Of a stretch of DNA of 64,000 nt, positions 43,568-51,937 are shown piece after piece (positions within the stretch are counted from its first letter, which is position 1; every line of letters begins with the position of its first letter). The stretch is from Pedobacter yonginensis (GTDB lineage Bacteria; Bacteroidota; Bacteroidia; Sphingobacteriales; Sphingobacteriaceae). The stretch is taken from positions 868,001-932,000 of the forward strand of contig NZ_QGNZ01000001.1 of assembly GCF_003173595.1 (NCBI RefSeq). The letters are read 5' to 3'. A model generated the notes under the pieces. That model ran no database searches. It saw only the letters and a program-made list of their open reading frames with translations, and was not told where the DNA came from. The position numbers were made by a program, and so were the translations under genes.

Positions 43568-44467
43568 TTAAGATCTGGGGTGAAATTGAGTGATTACTTC
43601 CCTCAAATAATCTCGATCAATGTGCGTGTAAATTTCGGTTGTGGTAATGCTCGAATGGCCCAACATTTCCTGCACGGCCCGCAAATCGGCACCGCCTTCA
43701 ATTAAATGTGTGGCAAAAGAGTGGCGCAAAGTATGCGGACTTATGGTTTTCTTCAGTCCAGTTGCTATCGCTAAGCTTTTAATCAAATTAAAAATCGAAA
43801 TGCGCGAAAGCTTAGCCCCAAAGCGATTTAAAAAGATGAAATCTTCGTTTCCCTTCTTTATATTCATGTGCACCCTAACTTCCTTTAGATAAAGGTCAAT
43901 AAATTTTAGCGCCACGCCACCAATTGGAACTAACCTTTCTTTATTGCCCTTACCAAGCACCTTTATAAATTCAATTTGCGGATATAGATTTGAAATTTTG
44001 AGTTCCGTTAATTCCGTTACCCTTAATCCGCAACCATAAAGCACCTCAATTATGGCTTTATTTCGCATACCTTCAGGTTTAGAAGCATCAATGGCTTCAA
44101 TAAGTCCATTAATTTCGTAAATGTTTAATGTGTCGGGCAGTTTCCTGCTTAATTTTGGTGCTTCAATCAGGGCAGATGGATTGTTTTGAATTACATCCTC
44201 AATCATTAAATAACCGAAAAAAGCTTTCAGTCCAGATATTACCCGGGCTTGTGTGCTGGCCTGCATGCCCAAATCGTTCAGCCAAGAAATAAATGTTTTC
44301 AGATCTGAGGTGTTGATTTCGGTAATTCCAGGCGCACGGTTTATGGATAGATAATATTGTTGTAGCTTATCAATATCACCCAAATAAGCCTCAACCGAAT
44401 TTCCAGAAAGCGATCGCTCCAATTGCAAATAAGATTTAAATCCTTTAAGATATGGTGACCAAAGCAT
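43568..44467 (-). CDS. xerD: tyrosine recombinase XerD-like
   Basis: 299-residue site-specific recombinase, probably resolving chromosome dimers at dif. N-terminal SAM-like domain (LERSLSGNSVEAYLGDIDKLQQYY), then the catalytic domain with Arg in YGCGLRVTEL, the HTLRHSFATHLIEGGADLRAVQEMLGHSS-type block and nucleophile Tyr in TTTEIYTHID. Length is that of XerC/XerD; XerD rather than XerC is a guess from the gene pair usually seen in this phylum. No integrase cargo nearby, so a housekeeping recombinase. Confidence 0.9.
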   Translation of the reverse strand: MLWSPYLKGFKSYLQLERSLSGNSVEAYLGDIDKLQQYYLSINRAPGITEINTSDLKTFISWLNDLGMQASTQARVISGLKAFFGYLMIEDVIQNNPSALIEAPKLSRKLPDTLNIYEINGLIEAIDASKPEGMRNKAIIEVLYGCGLRVTELTELKISNLYPQIEFIKVLGKGNKERLVPIGGVALKFIDLYLKEVRVHMNIKKGNEDFIFLNRFGAKLSRISIFNLIKSLAIATGLKKTISPHTLRHSFATHLIEGGADLRAVQEMLGHSSITTTEIYTHIDRDYLREVITQFHPRS

Positions 44468-44528
44468 GTTTTTATTTGAGATTTTTTATAACATTGCAAC
44501 GTTACAACATTTAACGGTACAACAGCAT

Positions 44529-44951
44529 ATGAAAATACAAATTATTAATGGGCCTAATTTAAATCTTTTGGGGGTGAGGGAGCCATCTATTTACGGAAAT
44601 ACCAGTATCGAAGATTATATCAAGGAACTAAAAAGCATTTATTCCATCATCGAAATTGATTATTACCAAAGTAATGTGGAGGGAGAGCTTATCAACAAAC
44701 TGCACGAAGTAGGCTTCTCTTACGATGGAATTATACTCAATGCTGGAGGTTATACTCATACATCCGTTGCCATCGCCGATGCGATTGCCGCCATCAAAAC
44801 TCCTGTGGTTGAGGTACATATCTCTAACATCTACGCTCGCGAAGATTATCGCCATGTATCCTTAACAGGAAAGAATTGCCAAGGGGTGTTAACCGGTTTC
44901 GGGATGAAAGGCTATCGTTTAGCGATTGAAAGTTTATTAATTGCTCCATAA
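44529..44951 (+). CDS. aroQ: type II 3-dehydroquinate dehydratase
   Basis: Third step of the shikimate pathway. 140 residues from ATG at 44529; the frame is open to 44466 but the family begins MKIQIINGPNLNLLGVREPSIYG. Further signatures: YYQSNVEGELINKLHE, GIILNAGGYTHTSVAIADAI and VEVHISNIYAREDYRHVSL. Dodecameric type II enzyme. Divergent from the xerD-like gene. Confidence 0.95.
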   Translation: MKIQIINGPNLNLLGVREPSIYGNTSIEDYIKELKSIYSIIEIDYYQSNVEGELINKLHEVGFSYDGIILNAGGYTHTSVAIADAIAAIKTPVVEVHISNIYAREDYRHVSLTGKNCQGVLTGFGMKGYRLAIESLLIAP

Positions 44952-45209
44952 TTTTTCAAGCTAGCCTTCTTTTTAGTAAGGAGTTTATAAATTAAAGATT
45001 TTGAAAAGCAATAGCCGTAGTACTTCGGTTTAGTTCGGCCCCGCTGTATCTCCAAGCGCTATGAAAAATAGCGGCTTTCCGTGCCATCGAGTTTAATTTG
45101 CAATTGTAGTGAATCAATTAAAGTTTTAGGTGCGTTAGGAAAGGGATTGAAAACCAATAAGAATGCCTGATTCAACCACCAATACTTGTAAACTAGATAA
45201 ATGGGCAGC
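44952..45209. other. intergenic with a repeat-like stretch
   Basis: No convincing gene. The segment around 45015..45085 (GTAGTACTTCGGTTTAGTTC and CCCCGCTGTATCTCC, with AAATAGCGGC/GCTATG pieces) is more GC-rich than its surroundings and has the look of a diverged interspersed repeat. A frame from 45059 to 45349 on the minus strand reads through it but overlaps the glycosyltransferase in another frame. Confidence 0.35.
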
Positions 45210-46223
45210 TCAACTAAGCTTAGAAAAATACTTGATTTTCTTAATAAAAAAGGCCCAAACAATGCTACTGCTATACACCCCAGCATGTTTAAAATAAGGT
45301 TTCTGAGTGGCTTTCCGCTTGGCTGCAGTTTTAAATATTGATTTAACAAAATGAAAATGCGCTTTGCTAACGGCTAAAGTAAACTTTGGTTTGCCAGTAA
45401 GTAGAAAATGCCACCAGGCAATAAAATCAATCCACATTCTTAATGTTATGCGAAACACAGCATCACCTTTCGGCAAATTTTTCTGCATAATAATTAAGTT
45501 ATTTCTAAAATTTAGGTAGGTTTTAAAAGGATTTTCGGTTTGCAGCGTGCCGCCGCCAACATGGTAAACTTCGGCGTCTGGGCAATATAGAATCTTATAA
45601 TTTAAATTTTTCAAACGCCAACATAGGTCTATTTCTTCCATGTGCGCAAATAGATCGGCATCTAAGCCACCTGTTTCTCTCCAACAGTTGCTTCTAACGA
45701 AGAAGGCAGCACCGCTGGCCCAGAAAACTTCTTTCGCTTCATTATACTGTCCGCTATCAAATTCATAAACATTAAAAAGCCTTCCTCTGCAAAATGGATA
45801 GCCATAAATATCTAAATAGCCACCCGCAGCACCTGCGTATTCAAATTGTTTTTTATTCAGTTGCCATTTAATTTTTGGTTGTGCCGCAGCAATTTGTGCA
45901 TCACTTTCCATTAAATCGATAACAGGTTTAATCCAGTTTGGTGTTACCTCTACATCAGAGTTCAGTAATACAAAATAATCGGCTTCAACCTGTTCTAAAA
46001 CTTTATTGTAGCCCCCTGCAAAGCCATAATTTAAACTGTTTTGAATAATCTTAACGGATGGAAACTGGGCTTTCAGAAATGCTACAGAATCATCAGTTGA
46101 GGCGTTATCACCAACAATGACTTGTAAGTTATCATACTCTGTACGTAAAATCCCGGGTAAAAATTGTTGTAAAAACGCTTTACCGTTCCAGTTTAAAATT
46201 ACGATGGCTACTGATGGATTCAT
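45210..46223 (-). CDS. family 2 glycosyltransferase
   Basis: 337-residue GT-A transferase, probably adding a sugar to a lipid-linked glycan. N-terminal strand AIVILNWNGKAFLQQFL, DNASTDDSVAFL, the metal site in LLNSDVEVTPNW and the conserved GGLDADLFAHMEEIDLCWRL. A C-terminal region with hydrophobic stretches (FIAWWHFLLTG) may touch the membrane. It starts five bases after the acyltransferase gene, so the two probably act in surface lipid or polysaccharide synthesis. Sugar and acceptor unknown. Confidence 0.93.
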   Translation of the reverse strand: MNPSVAIVILNWNGKAFLQQFLPGILRTEYDNLQVIVGDNASTDDSVAFLKAQFPSVKIIQNSLNYGFAGGYNKVLEQVEADYFVLLNSDVEVTPNWIKPVIDLMESDAQIAAAQPKIKWQLNKKQFEYAGAAGGYLDIYGYPFCRGRLFNVYEFDSGQYNEAKEVFWASGAAFFVRSNCWRETGGLDADLFAHMEEIDLCWRLKNLNYKILYCPDAEVYHVGGGTLQTENPFKTYLNFRNNLIIMQKNLPKGDAVFRITLRMWIDFIAWWHFLLTGKPKFTLAVSKAHFHFVKSIFKTAAKRKATQKPYFKHAGVYSSSIVWAFFIKKIKYFSKLS

Positions 46224-46228
46224 TGAAT

Positions 46229-47101
46229 TTATTCGGGTTTAAATTTCCAGCGCTTATGGCTCCAAAGCCAAAATTGGGGCTGTTCGTTTATAATATCTTG
46301 TAAAAATTGGAAGTGTAAATTGGTAATCTCGTAATCAGACGTTTTAGATGGATCGAGGCACATAGGCAATACCTCAACATTGTAAAAGCCTCGTTTTGGC
46401 CGGCTTACTTTAAAATAGTAAATAGGGCGATTGGTTGACTTGGCAATTTTTTCGACTCCTAGCAGGGCGGGAGTGGGTTGGTGCAAAAAATCAACAAAAT
46501 ACTTGGTTTCCTCTCTAGTTGGCGATTGATCGCTAGCAAAACATAAAAGCGTAGGTTCATTTTTATAAGCCGCCATACCCCGCAAGGTTTGTCGCATGGC
46601 GATGAATATATTGCCATATTTTGTTCTCAAACCATCAAACCAAGCTTCGAACACTTTATTTTTAATGGGTTTAAATATCACCATTGTTTTGGCAGAAATT
46701 TTAAGACCCAAGGCAAGTGTTCCCAATTCCCAGTTGCAATAGTGCCCGGTACAAGCCAAAACACTTTCACCGGTTTTAAAATGCTTTTCTAACTGTTCAA
46801 GTCCCTTAAACTTTACGCGCTTTAAAACTTCCTGTTCTGAAATGGTGGTGAGTTTTACAATTTCGAAAATCAGTTCCGCAAGATATTTGAAATAGTTTTT
46901 CTCGATAACAATAATTTCCGGCAATGATTTTTGAGGAAAGGAATTAATTAAGTTCTGCCGAACTACCTTTTTTCGATAAGCAATTACGTAATAAAGAAGA
47001 TAATATAGTAATCTTGCAAAAAAAAACAGAACAGATAGAGGAAGCAACGATAACAGGTACAAAAAAAATACACCAACGTGCGCAATCCCTCTTTTAATCA
47101 T
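46229..47101 (-). CDS. lysophospholipid/lipid A acyltransferase (LpxL/HtrB-like)
   Basis: 290 residues from Met at 47101 (MIKRGIAHVGVFFLYLLSLL), which gives the usual membrane-anchored start; the frame extends to 47146 over the WbqC start. Key motif for this family is the HX4D-like catalytic stretch near CTGHYCNWELGTL; LLCFASDQSPTREE and FLHQPTPALLGVEK follow. Late acylation of lipid A is the standard role, giving the outer membrane its acyl-chain pattern. Operonic with the glycosyltransferase. Confidence 0.92.
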   Translation of the reverse strand: MIKRGIAHVGVFFLYLLSLLPLSVLFFFARLLYYLLYYVIAYRKKVVRQNLINSFPQKSLPEIIVIEKNYFKYLAELIFEIVKLTTISEQEVLKRVKFKGLEQLEKHFKTGESVLACTGHYCNWELGTLALGLKISAKTMVIFKPIKNKVFEAWFDGLRTKYGNIFIAMRQTLRGMAAYKNEPTLLCFASDQSPTREETKYFVDFLHQPTPALLGVEKIAKSTNRPIYYFKVSRPKRGFYNVEVLPMCLDPSKTSDYEITNLHFQFLQDIINEQPQFWLWSHKRWKFKPE

Positions 47102-47123
47102 TATTTTTAAAACGTTTGAGTTA

Positions 47124-47131
47124 CAAACATA
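47124..47131 (-). promoter_or_regulatory. -7 promoter box for the acyltransferase gene
   Basis: Minus strand TATGTTTG, an exact TAnnTTTG match, 22 bases before the ATG at 47101; supports that start over the longer frame. Confidence 0.45.
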
Positions 47132-47140
47132 AATCTTCAA

Positions 47141-47752
47141 ATGCAAAATACAGCTATACTTCCCTTATTTTATCTTCCACCAGTTGGATATTTTAGTCTA
47201 TTACAAAAACTAAGCCCTGATATTTTAATCGAAAAGTATGAGCACTTGGTTAAACAAACCTACCGAAACAGGGCAAGTATCTATTCGCCAAACGGCAAAT
47301 TAGACATTACTGTTCCCTTGGTAAAAGGTGCTAAAACACATACGATAATGAAAGATATTCGGATTAGCTACGATTTCAATTGGCAACGCTTGCATTGGTT
47401 AAGCCTAGAAAGTTGTTACAGAAGCTCGGCTTACTTCGAATTTTATGAAGATGAACTTGCTCCCTTTTACAATCAAAAGTTCGAATTTCTATTCGATTAC
47501 AATACACAAATTTTAGAATGGTTGCTAAAGAAGCTAAAATTGAATATCGAACTCAATAGCACAGCTGAATACCTAGATGATATTGAAAAGGATTTAGATT
47601 ATCGCGGAATGATGAATCCGAAGAAAACGGAAGATATTGTAAACAATAAGCCATACTTTCAGGTTTTTGAAGATAGGCATCAATTCTTGCCGAATTTAAG
47701 CATAGTCGATTTACTCTTTAATCAAGGTCCACAGGCCAAATTATATTTATAA
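47141..47752 (+). CDS. WbqC family protein
   Basis: 203 residues of the WbqC family, usually in O-antigen or surface-sugar loci but of unclear chemistry. Opening PLFYLPPVGYFSLLQKLSPDIL, then EHLVKQTYRNRASIYSPNGKLDITVPL, ISYDFNWQRLHWLSLESCYRSSAYFEFYED and the C-terminal YFQVFEDRHQFLPNLSIVDLLFNQGP. Its place opposite the acyltransferase/glycosyltransferase pair fits a surface-glycan context; CorA follows after three bases. Confidence 0.93.
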   Translation: MQNTAILPLFYLPPVGYFSLLQKLSPDILIEKYEHLVKQTYRNRASIYSPNGKLDITVPLVKGAKTHTIMKDIRISYDFNWQRLHWLSLESCYRSSAYFEFYEDELAPFYNQKFEFLFDYNTQILEWLLKKLKLNIELNSTAEYLDDIEKDLDYRGMMNPKKTEDIVNNKPYFQVFEDRHQFLPNLSIVDLLFNQGPQAKLYL

Positions 47753-47755
47753 GTT

Positions 47756-48877
47756 ATGGCTAAAAACAAGCCGCGCAGCAGACATAAGCACTATAAAGTT
47801 CCCGAACCTGGTACAAGTCCAGGCTTGTATGCTATAGATGATAGTGCCCTGAAACCAATTATTACGCTACATACTTACAACGCCGACACGTATAAAAAAG
47901 ACGAACTTAAAAATATCAACGATATTGATAAGCTTACTCAAAATAAAGATTTTTATTATTGGTTTGATATAAAAGGCCTAGCCGATCCTAGTATTTTTGA
48001 AACGCTAAACTCTAAATTAAACATCAGCAGGTTGGTTTTGGAAGACATTACCAGCTCTTACCAACGCCCCAAGCTGGATGAGTATGATACCGATAAGTAT
48101 GTTTTTGCCGTGAGTAGGCATTTGTACCTAAACGAAGAGAATGATTTGTGCAATGAGCAAATTTCATTCATTCTCACCTCAAAATGCCTGATCACCTTTC
48201 AGGAGAATTATGAAGATTGCTTTAATCCCGTTAGAAAACGCTTAGAAATTGGAAAAGGAAATATCCGCATCGGTGGAAGCAGCTATTTAATGTACGCGAT
48301 TATGGATGTGATCATCGATAATTATTTCACATTGTTAAATTATTGGGGCGAAGAATTGGATGCGATAGAAGATCGCCTATTTGATAATCCAGATAAAAGG
48401 ATTATGTATGATACTCAAGGAATTAAGCGCTCTCTTATTATGATTAGAAAGGTTGCATGGCCGGAAAGAGATAAACTAAACGATATTTTAAGGAGCGATA
48501 GCGACCTCATTTCAGACCTTACCAAAACTTACATAAAAGATGCTTACGACCACTGCATTCAAATTATTGATTTTATAGAGTCGCTAAAGGAAATTGCTTC
48601 TGCCAATATAGATATGAACTTATCTATAATTTCCAACAGAATGAATGAGATTATGAAGGTGCTCACCATCATATCCTCCATATTTATACCGCTTACTTTT
48701 ATTGCGGGGATTTACGGAATGAATTTTAGCAGAGAAGACCCCGTTACCGGAAAAGTGCTGCCAGCAAACATGCCAGAATTATACCAACCACATGGCTATG
48801 TTTATGTTTGGGCAGTTATGGTCATTATCGCCATCGTTCAAGTGATATATTTTTGGCGTAGGGGCTGGTTTAAGTAA
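47756..48877 (+). CDS. corA: CorA-type magnesium/cobalt transporter
   Basis: 373-residue pentameric divalent-cation channel. A long cytoplasmic domain is followed by two transmembrane helices at the C-terminus with the diagnostic YGMNF loop and a basic tail (FWRRGWFK). The stalk helix contains SNRMNEIMKVLTIISSIFIPLTFIAGI. The MgtE gene follows on the same strand, so two unrelated Mg2+ import systems are neighbours. Confidence 0.95.
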   Translation: MAKNKPRSRHKHYKVPEPGTSPGLYAIDDSALKPIITLHTYNADTYKKDELKNINDIDKLTQNKDFYYWFDIKGLADPSIFETLNSKLNISRLVLEDITSSYQRPKLDEYDTDKYVFAVSRHLYLNEENDLCNEQISFILTSKCLITFQENYEDCFNPVRKRLEIGKGNIRIGGSSYLMYAIMDVIIDNYFTLLNYWGEELDAIEDRLFDNPDKRIMYDTQGIKRSLIMIRKVAWPERDKLNDILRSDSDLISDLTKTYIKDAYDHCIQIIDFIESLKEIASANIDMNLSIISNRMNEIMKVLTIISSIFIPLTFIAGIYGMNFSREDPVTGKVLPANMPELYQPHGYVYVWAVMVIIAIVQVIYFWRRGWFK

Positions 48878-48951
48878 CTTAAAACTGAGAAATGCTTTAA
48901 AACTATATCCAATTATTAGTAGCTTTAACAAGTTTTTTGGCTCGGTTAAAA

Positions 48952-50301
48952 ATGCAATCATTCGAAATAGATAAAAGCGACGTACTTAAGGTTAAAAATG
49001 CAATTTTAGCTGGTGATGAAACTCTAAAGGAGGTTTTGGCAGATTATCATGCCTCCGAAATTGCCATTCTTTTCGAAAGGCTGGATAAAGCAGAGCAGCA
49101 ACACATTATCAATATCCTTCCCGCAGAGATAGCTTCGGAAATTATTTCGGAAATGGATGAAGAATCCCATCCTGAGGATTTACTTTTCCAGCTCCATCCG
49201 GATAAGCGTACAGAAATTGTTGAAGAACTGGATTATGATGATGCAACAGACATCATTTCTCAACTCGAAGACCACGAGCAGAAAGAAATTCTGGAAGATC
49301 TTAATGAGGAAGATGCATCGAATATCCGCAACCTCTTAACCTACGACGAAAAAACCGCTGGTGGTTTGATGAATACAGATCTAATCTGTGTCAACATCAA
49401 CCTAACCAAAAAGGATGCAATTGATGAAATTATCCGCCAAAGCGAAGAAATGGAAGAATTTTATACCATTTACGTCGTTGATGATCATGACATTTTTCAA
49501 GGGATTGTTTCTCTAAAAGACATTATAAAAGCAAAGCATAATGCCAAAATTACCGAGTTGGTAAAAATGGATGCCGTGTATGTGCGCCCAGATACAGATC
49601 AAGAAGAGGTGGCCAATCTGATTTCTCAGTACAACTTAACCAGTATTCCCGTTGTGGATGAGTTGCACAAGTTATTGGGTAGAGTAACCTTTGATGATGT
49701 TATCGATGTGATGGAAGCAGAAAGTACCGAAGATATCTTGAAAATCTCTGGGGTTTCTGAAGATGAAGAGCTTAGTGGTAACTGGGTTGAGGCGGTAAAA
49801 TCGCGTTTACCTTGGTTAATTATCAATTTGGGTACTGCCTTTTTGGCTTCATCTGTAGTGCGCTATTTTGACCCTACAATTAAACTCATTCCATCTTTAG
49901 CCGCTTACATGACCATTATAGCCGGTATGGGTGGCAACGCGGCCACACAAGCTTTAGCGGTAACCGTTAGGCGTATTTCATTATACGATTTGACAGATAA
50001 ACAAGCTTATCGAACTGTATTGAAAGAATTTACAGTCGGCTTAATAAACGGCGCGGCAAATGGTTTAATCGTATTTATTTTCGCATTCTTCTTTGATGGA
50101 AACCCAATGCTAGGATTGGTGATCTTTTTGGCTATGACGGGCAATTTGGTTATTGCGGGCATAACAGGAGCAGGGATCCCCTTAATTTTGAAGCGTGTTG
50201 GTATCGATCCGGCCATTGCATCATCTATTATTATTACTACTTTTACCGATGTTTTTGGCTTCCTCCTAATTTTGGGTTTAGCCAGCAAACTACTACTATA
50301 A
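48952..50301 (+). CDS. mgtE: MgtE-type magnesium transporter
   Basis: 449 residues from ATG at 48952 (the frame opens at a TTG at 48937). The order is that of MgtE: an N-terminal superhelical domain (LEDHEQKEILEDLNEEDASNI), two CBS domains (TAGGLMNTDLICV... and MDAVYVRPDTDQEEVANLIS) that sense cytoplasmic Mg2+, and five membrane helices (LPWLIINLGTAFLASSV, AGMGGNAATQALAV, GNLVIAGITGAGIPLIL). The Mg-coordinating Asp of the last helix (FTDVFGFLLILG) is present. Confidence 0.96.
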   Translation: MQSFEIDKSDVLKVKNAILAGDETLKEVLADYHASEIAILFERLDKAEQQHIINILPAEIASEIISEMDEESHPEDLLFQLHPDKRTEIVEELDYDDATDIISQLEDHEQKEILEDLNEEDASNIRNLLTYDEKTAGGLMNTDLICVNINLTKKDAIDEIIRQSEEMEEFYTIYVVDDHDIFQGIVSLKDIIKAKHNAKITELVKMDAVYVRPDTDQEEVANLISQYNLTSIPVVDELHKLLGRVTFDDVIDVMEAESTEDILKISGVSEDEELSGNWVEAVKSRLPWLIINLGTAFLASSVVRYFDPTIKLIPSLAAYMTIIAGMGGNAATQALAVTVRRISLYDLTDKQAYRTVLKEFTVGLINGAANGLIVFIFAFFFDGNPMLGLVIFLAMTGNLVIAGITGAGIPLILKRVGIDPAIASSIIITTFTDVFGFLLILGLASKLLL

Positions 50302-50345
50302 AATTTGATCATTTAGTACTCAATAAAAAACAATACTGATCCAAT

Positions 50346-51347
50346 ATGCAAGCTACAAGACACGACTGGACCAAAGAAGAAATATCAGAAATTTACAATA
50401 GACCATTTTTAGATTTGGTTTACGAAGCCGCAACCATCCACAGAGAAAATAAAGATTACAATGAAGTGCAAGTAAGCTCGCTAATCTCCATAAAAACAGG
50501 AGGTTGCGCCGAAGATTGTTCATACTGCCCACAAGCGGCCCGTTACCATACAGAATTAGAAGTTCAACCTTTAATGCAGGTTAGCCAAGTGGTTAGCGCA
50601 GCCGTTAAGGCAAAAGAAGGTGGTGCATCGCGTTTATGTATGGGTGCTGCTTGGAGAGAAGTTAGAGATAACCGTGATTTTGACCGAGTTATTGAAATGG
50701 TTAAAGCGGTAAACGAAATGGACATGGAAGTTTGCTGTACCTTGGGAATGCTTACCGAAAATCAGGCACAACGTTTAGCAGATGCCGGCTTATATGCATA
50801 CAATCATAATATCGATACTTCAGAGGATGACTACAAGAGAATTATTTCCACCAGAACGTATGATGATCGTTTAAATACCATAAAAAACGTTCGCAAAGCA
50901 AAACTTACAGTTTGTAGCGGTGGAATTATTGGTTTAGGTGAAACGGTTGAAGATCGCGTTTCGATGTTGCAAACGCTATCCAACATGGAAAAACATCCAG
51001 AATCTGTTCCCGTTAATGCATTGGTACCCGTAAAAGGAACACCTTTAGAAAACCAGCCTCGCGTACCGATTTGGGATATGGTACGAATGATTGCAACTGC
51101 ACGCATCGTTATGCCTAACTCTATTGTACGTCTGTCAGCAGGAAGAAATGAAATGAGTACATTAGAACAAGCCTTTTGTTTTATGGCAGGGGCAAGCTCT
51201 ATTTTTGCCGGTGATAAATTGTTAACCACGCCAAATCCAGCATTTGTTGATGACATGGCCATGTTCGAGTTATTGGGCTTAAAAACCCGCGATGCCTTTA
51301 AAAACGGTCGCCCAGCCAATACCCAAATTGCAGAAGAAATGGCTTAA
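50346..51347 (+). CDS. bioB: biotin synthase
   Basis: Radical-SAM enzyme that inserts sulfur into dethiobiotin. 333 residues. The SAM cluster motif CAEDCSYC is at the start of the barrel, followed by [41 protein letters not shown] and the second-cluster region with [10 protein letters not shown] (the Arg ligand). No other bio genes are here. It stands alone between mgtE and a terminator. Confidence 0.97.
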   Translation: MQATRHDWTKEEISEIYNRPFLDLVYEAATIHRENKDYNEVQVSSLISIKTGGCAEDCSYCPQAARYHTELEVQPLMQVSQVVSAAVKAKEGGASRLCMGAAWREVRDNRDFDRVIEMVKAVNEMDMEVCCTLGMLTENQAQRLADAGLYAYNHNIDTSEDDYKRIISTRTYDDRLNTIKNVRKAKLTVCSGGIIGLGETVEDRVSMLQTLSNMEKHPESVPVNALVPVKGTPLENQPRVPIWDMVRMIATARIVMPNSIVRLSAGRNEMSTLEQAFCFMAGASSIFAGDKLLTTPNPAFVDDMAMFELLGLKTRDAFKNGRPANTQIAEEMA

Positions 51348-51365
51348 ACCAATTACATAAAAAAG

Positions 51366-51391
51366 AAAAAGCGATCAATTGATCGCTTTTT
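51366..51391. terminator. bidirectional terminator between bioB and ohr
   Basis: Perfect 13-bp self-complementary stem with half AAAAAGCGATCAA, flanked by A and T runs. Confidence 0.88.
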
Positions 51392-51411
51392 CTTTTTAAA
51401 AATACTTGTGA

Positions 51412-51822
51412 CTATACCGCAGTAACTCTCACTTCAATATTTCCTTTTGTCGCCTTAGAATATGGGCATGCCCGGTGTGCTTTTTCAGCAATTGCCTGAG
51501 CTTCTTCGTGAGAAATGCCTGGGATATGCACATCTAAGTCGGCAGATAAAACAAAAGAGTTGCCATCCTTATTAAAAGACACCAAAACATTTACCGAAGC
51601 TTCACTTACATCTACACCTTCACGCTCAGCTACAGAACCCAAAGCACCTAAATAACAAGGACCCCAAGCTGCAGCAAATAATTCTTCAGGGTTAGTTGCC
51701 CCGCCTTGGCCGCCAAGTTCTTTTGGTTTTCTCAATTCAAAATCGATTATACCATCACTTGATTTTACATGACCGTCTCTTCCGCCCGTTGCCGTTACTT
51801 CGGCAGTATATAACTTTTCCAT
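51412..51822 (-). CDS. Ohr-type organic hydroperoxide resistance protein
   Basis: 136 residues from Met at 51822 (MEKLYTAEVTATGGRDG); the frame reaches 51849. OsmC/Ohr fold: GGQGGATNPEELFAAAWGPCYLGAL holds the peroxidatic Cys, CPYSKATKGNIEV the resolving Cys. Reduces organic hydroperoxides with thiol electrons. No OhrR-type MarR gene is next to it. Confidence 0.93.
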   Translation of the reverse strand: MEKLYTAEVTATGGRDGHVKSSDGIIDFELRKPKELGGQGGATNPEELFAAAWGPCYLGALGSVAEREGVDVSEASVNVLVSFNKDGNSFVLSADLDVHIPGISHEEAQAIAEKAHRACPYSKATKGNIEVRVTAV

Positions 51823-51937
51823 AATTTTTTGCTTAATGCAGGTTAACAAACGAGTTATACCCTTTGTTTTAAATTATGGACATTGTGAATCATGAAGACA
51901 AACACTTCAAATGAAGTGTGGTACAGAATTAAAGAGT

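Noticed and set aside
45059..45349. Minus-strand 96-codon frame, possible frameshifted glycosyltransferase tail
   Set aside because: It overlaps the glycosyltransferase in another frame, and that protein already has a natural C-terminus and normal length; a frameshift cannot be excluded without homologues.
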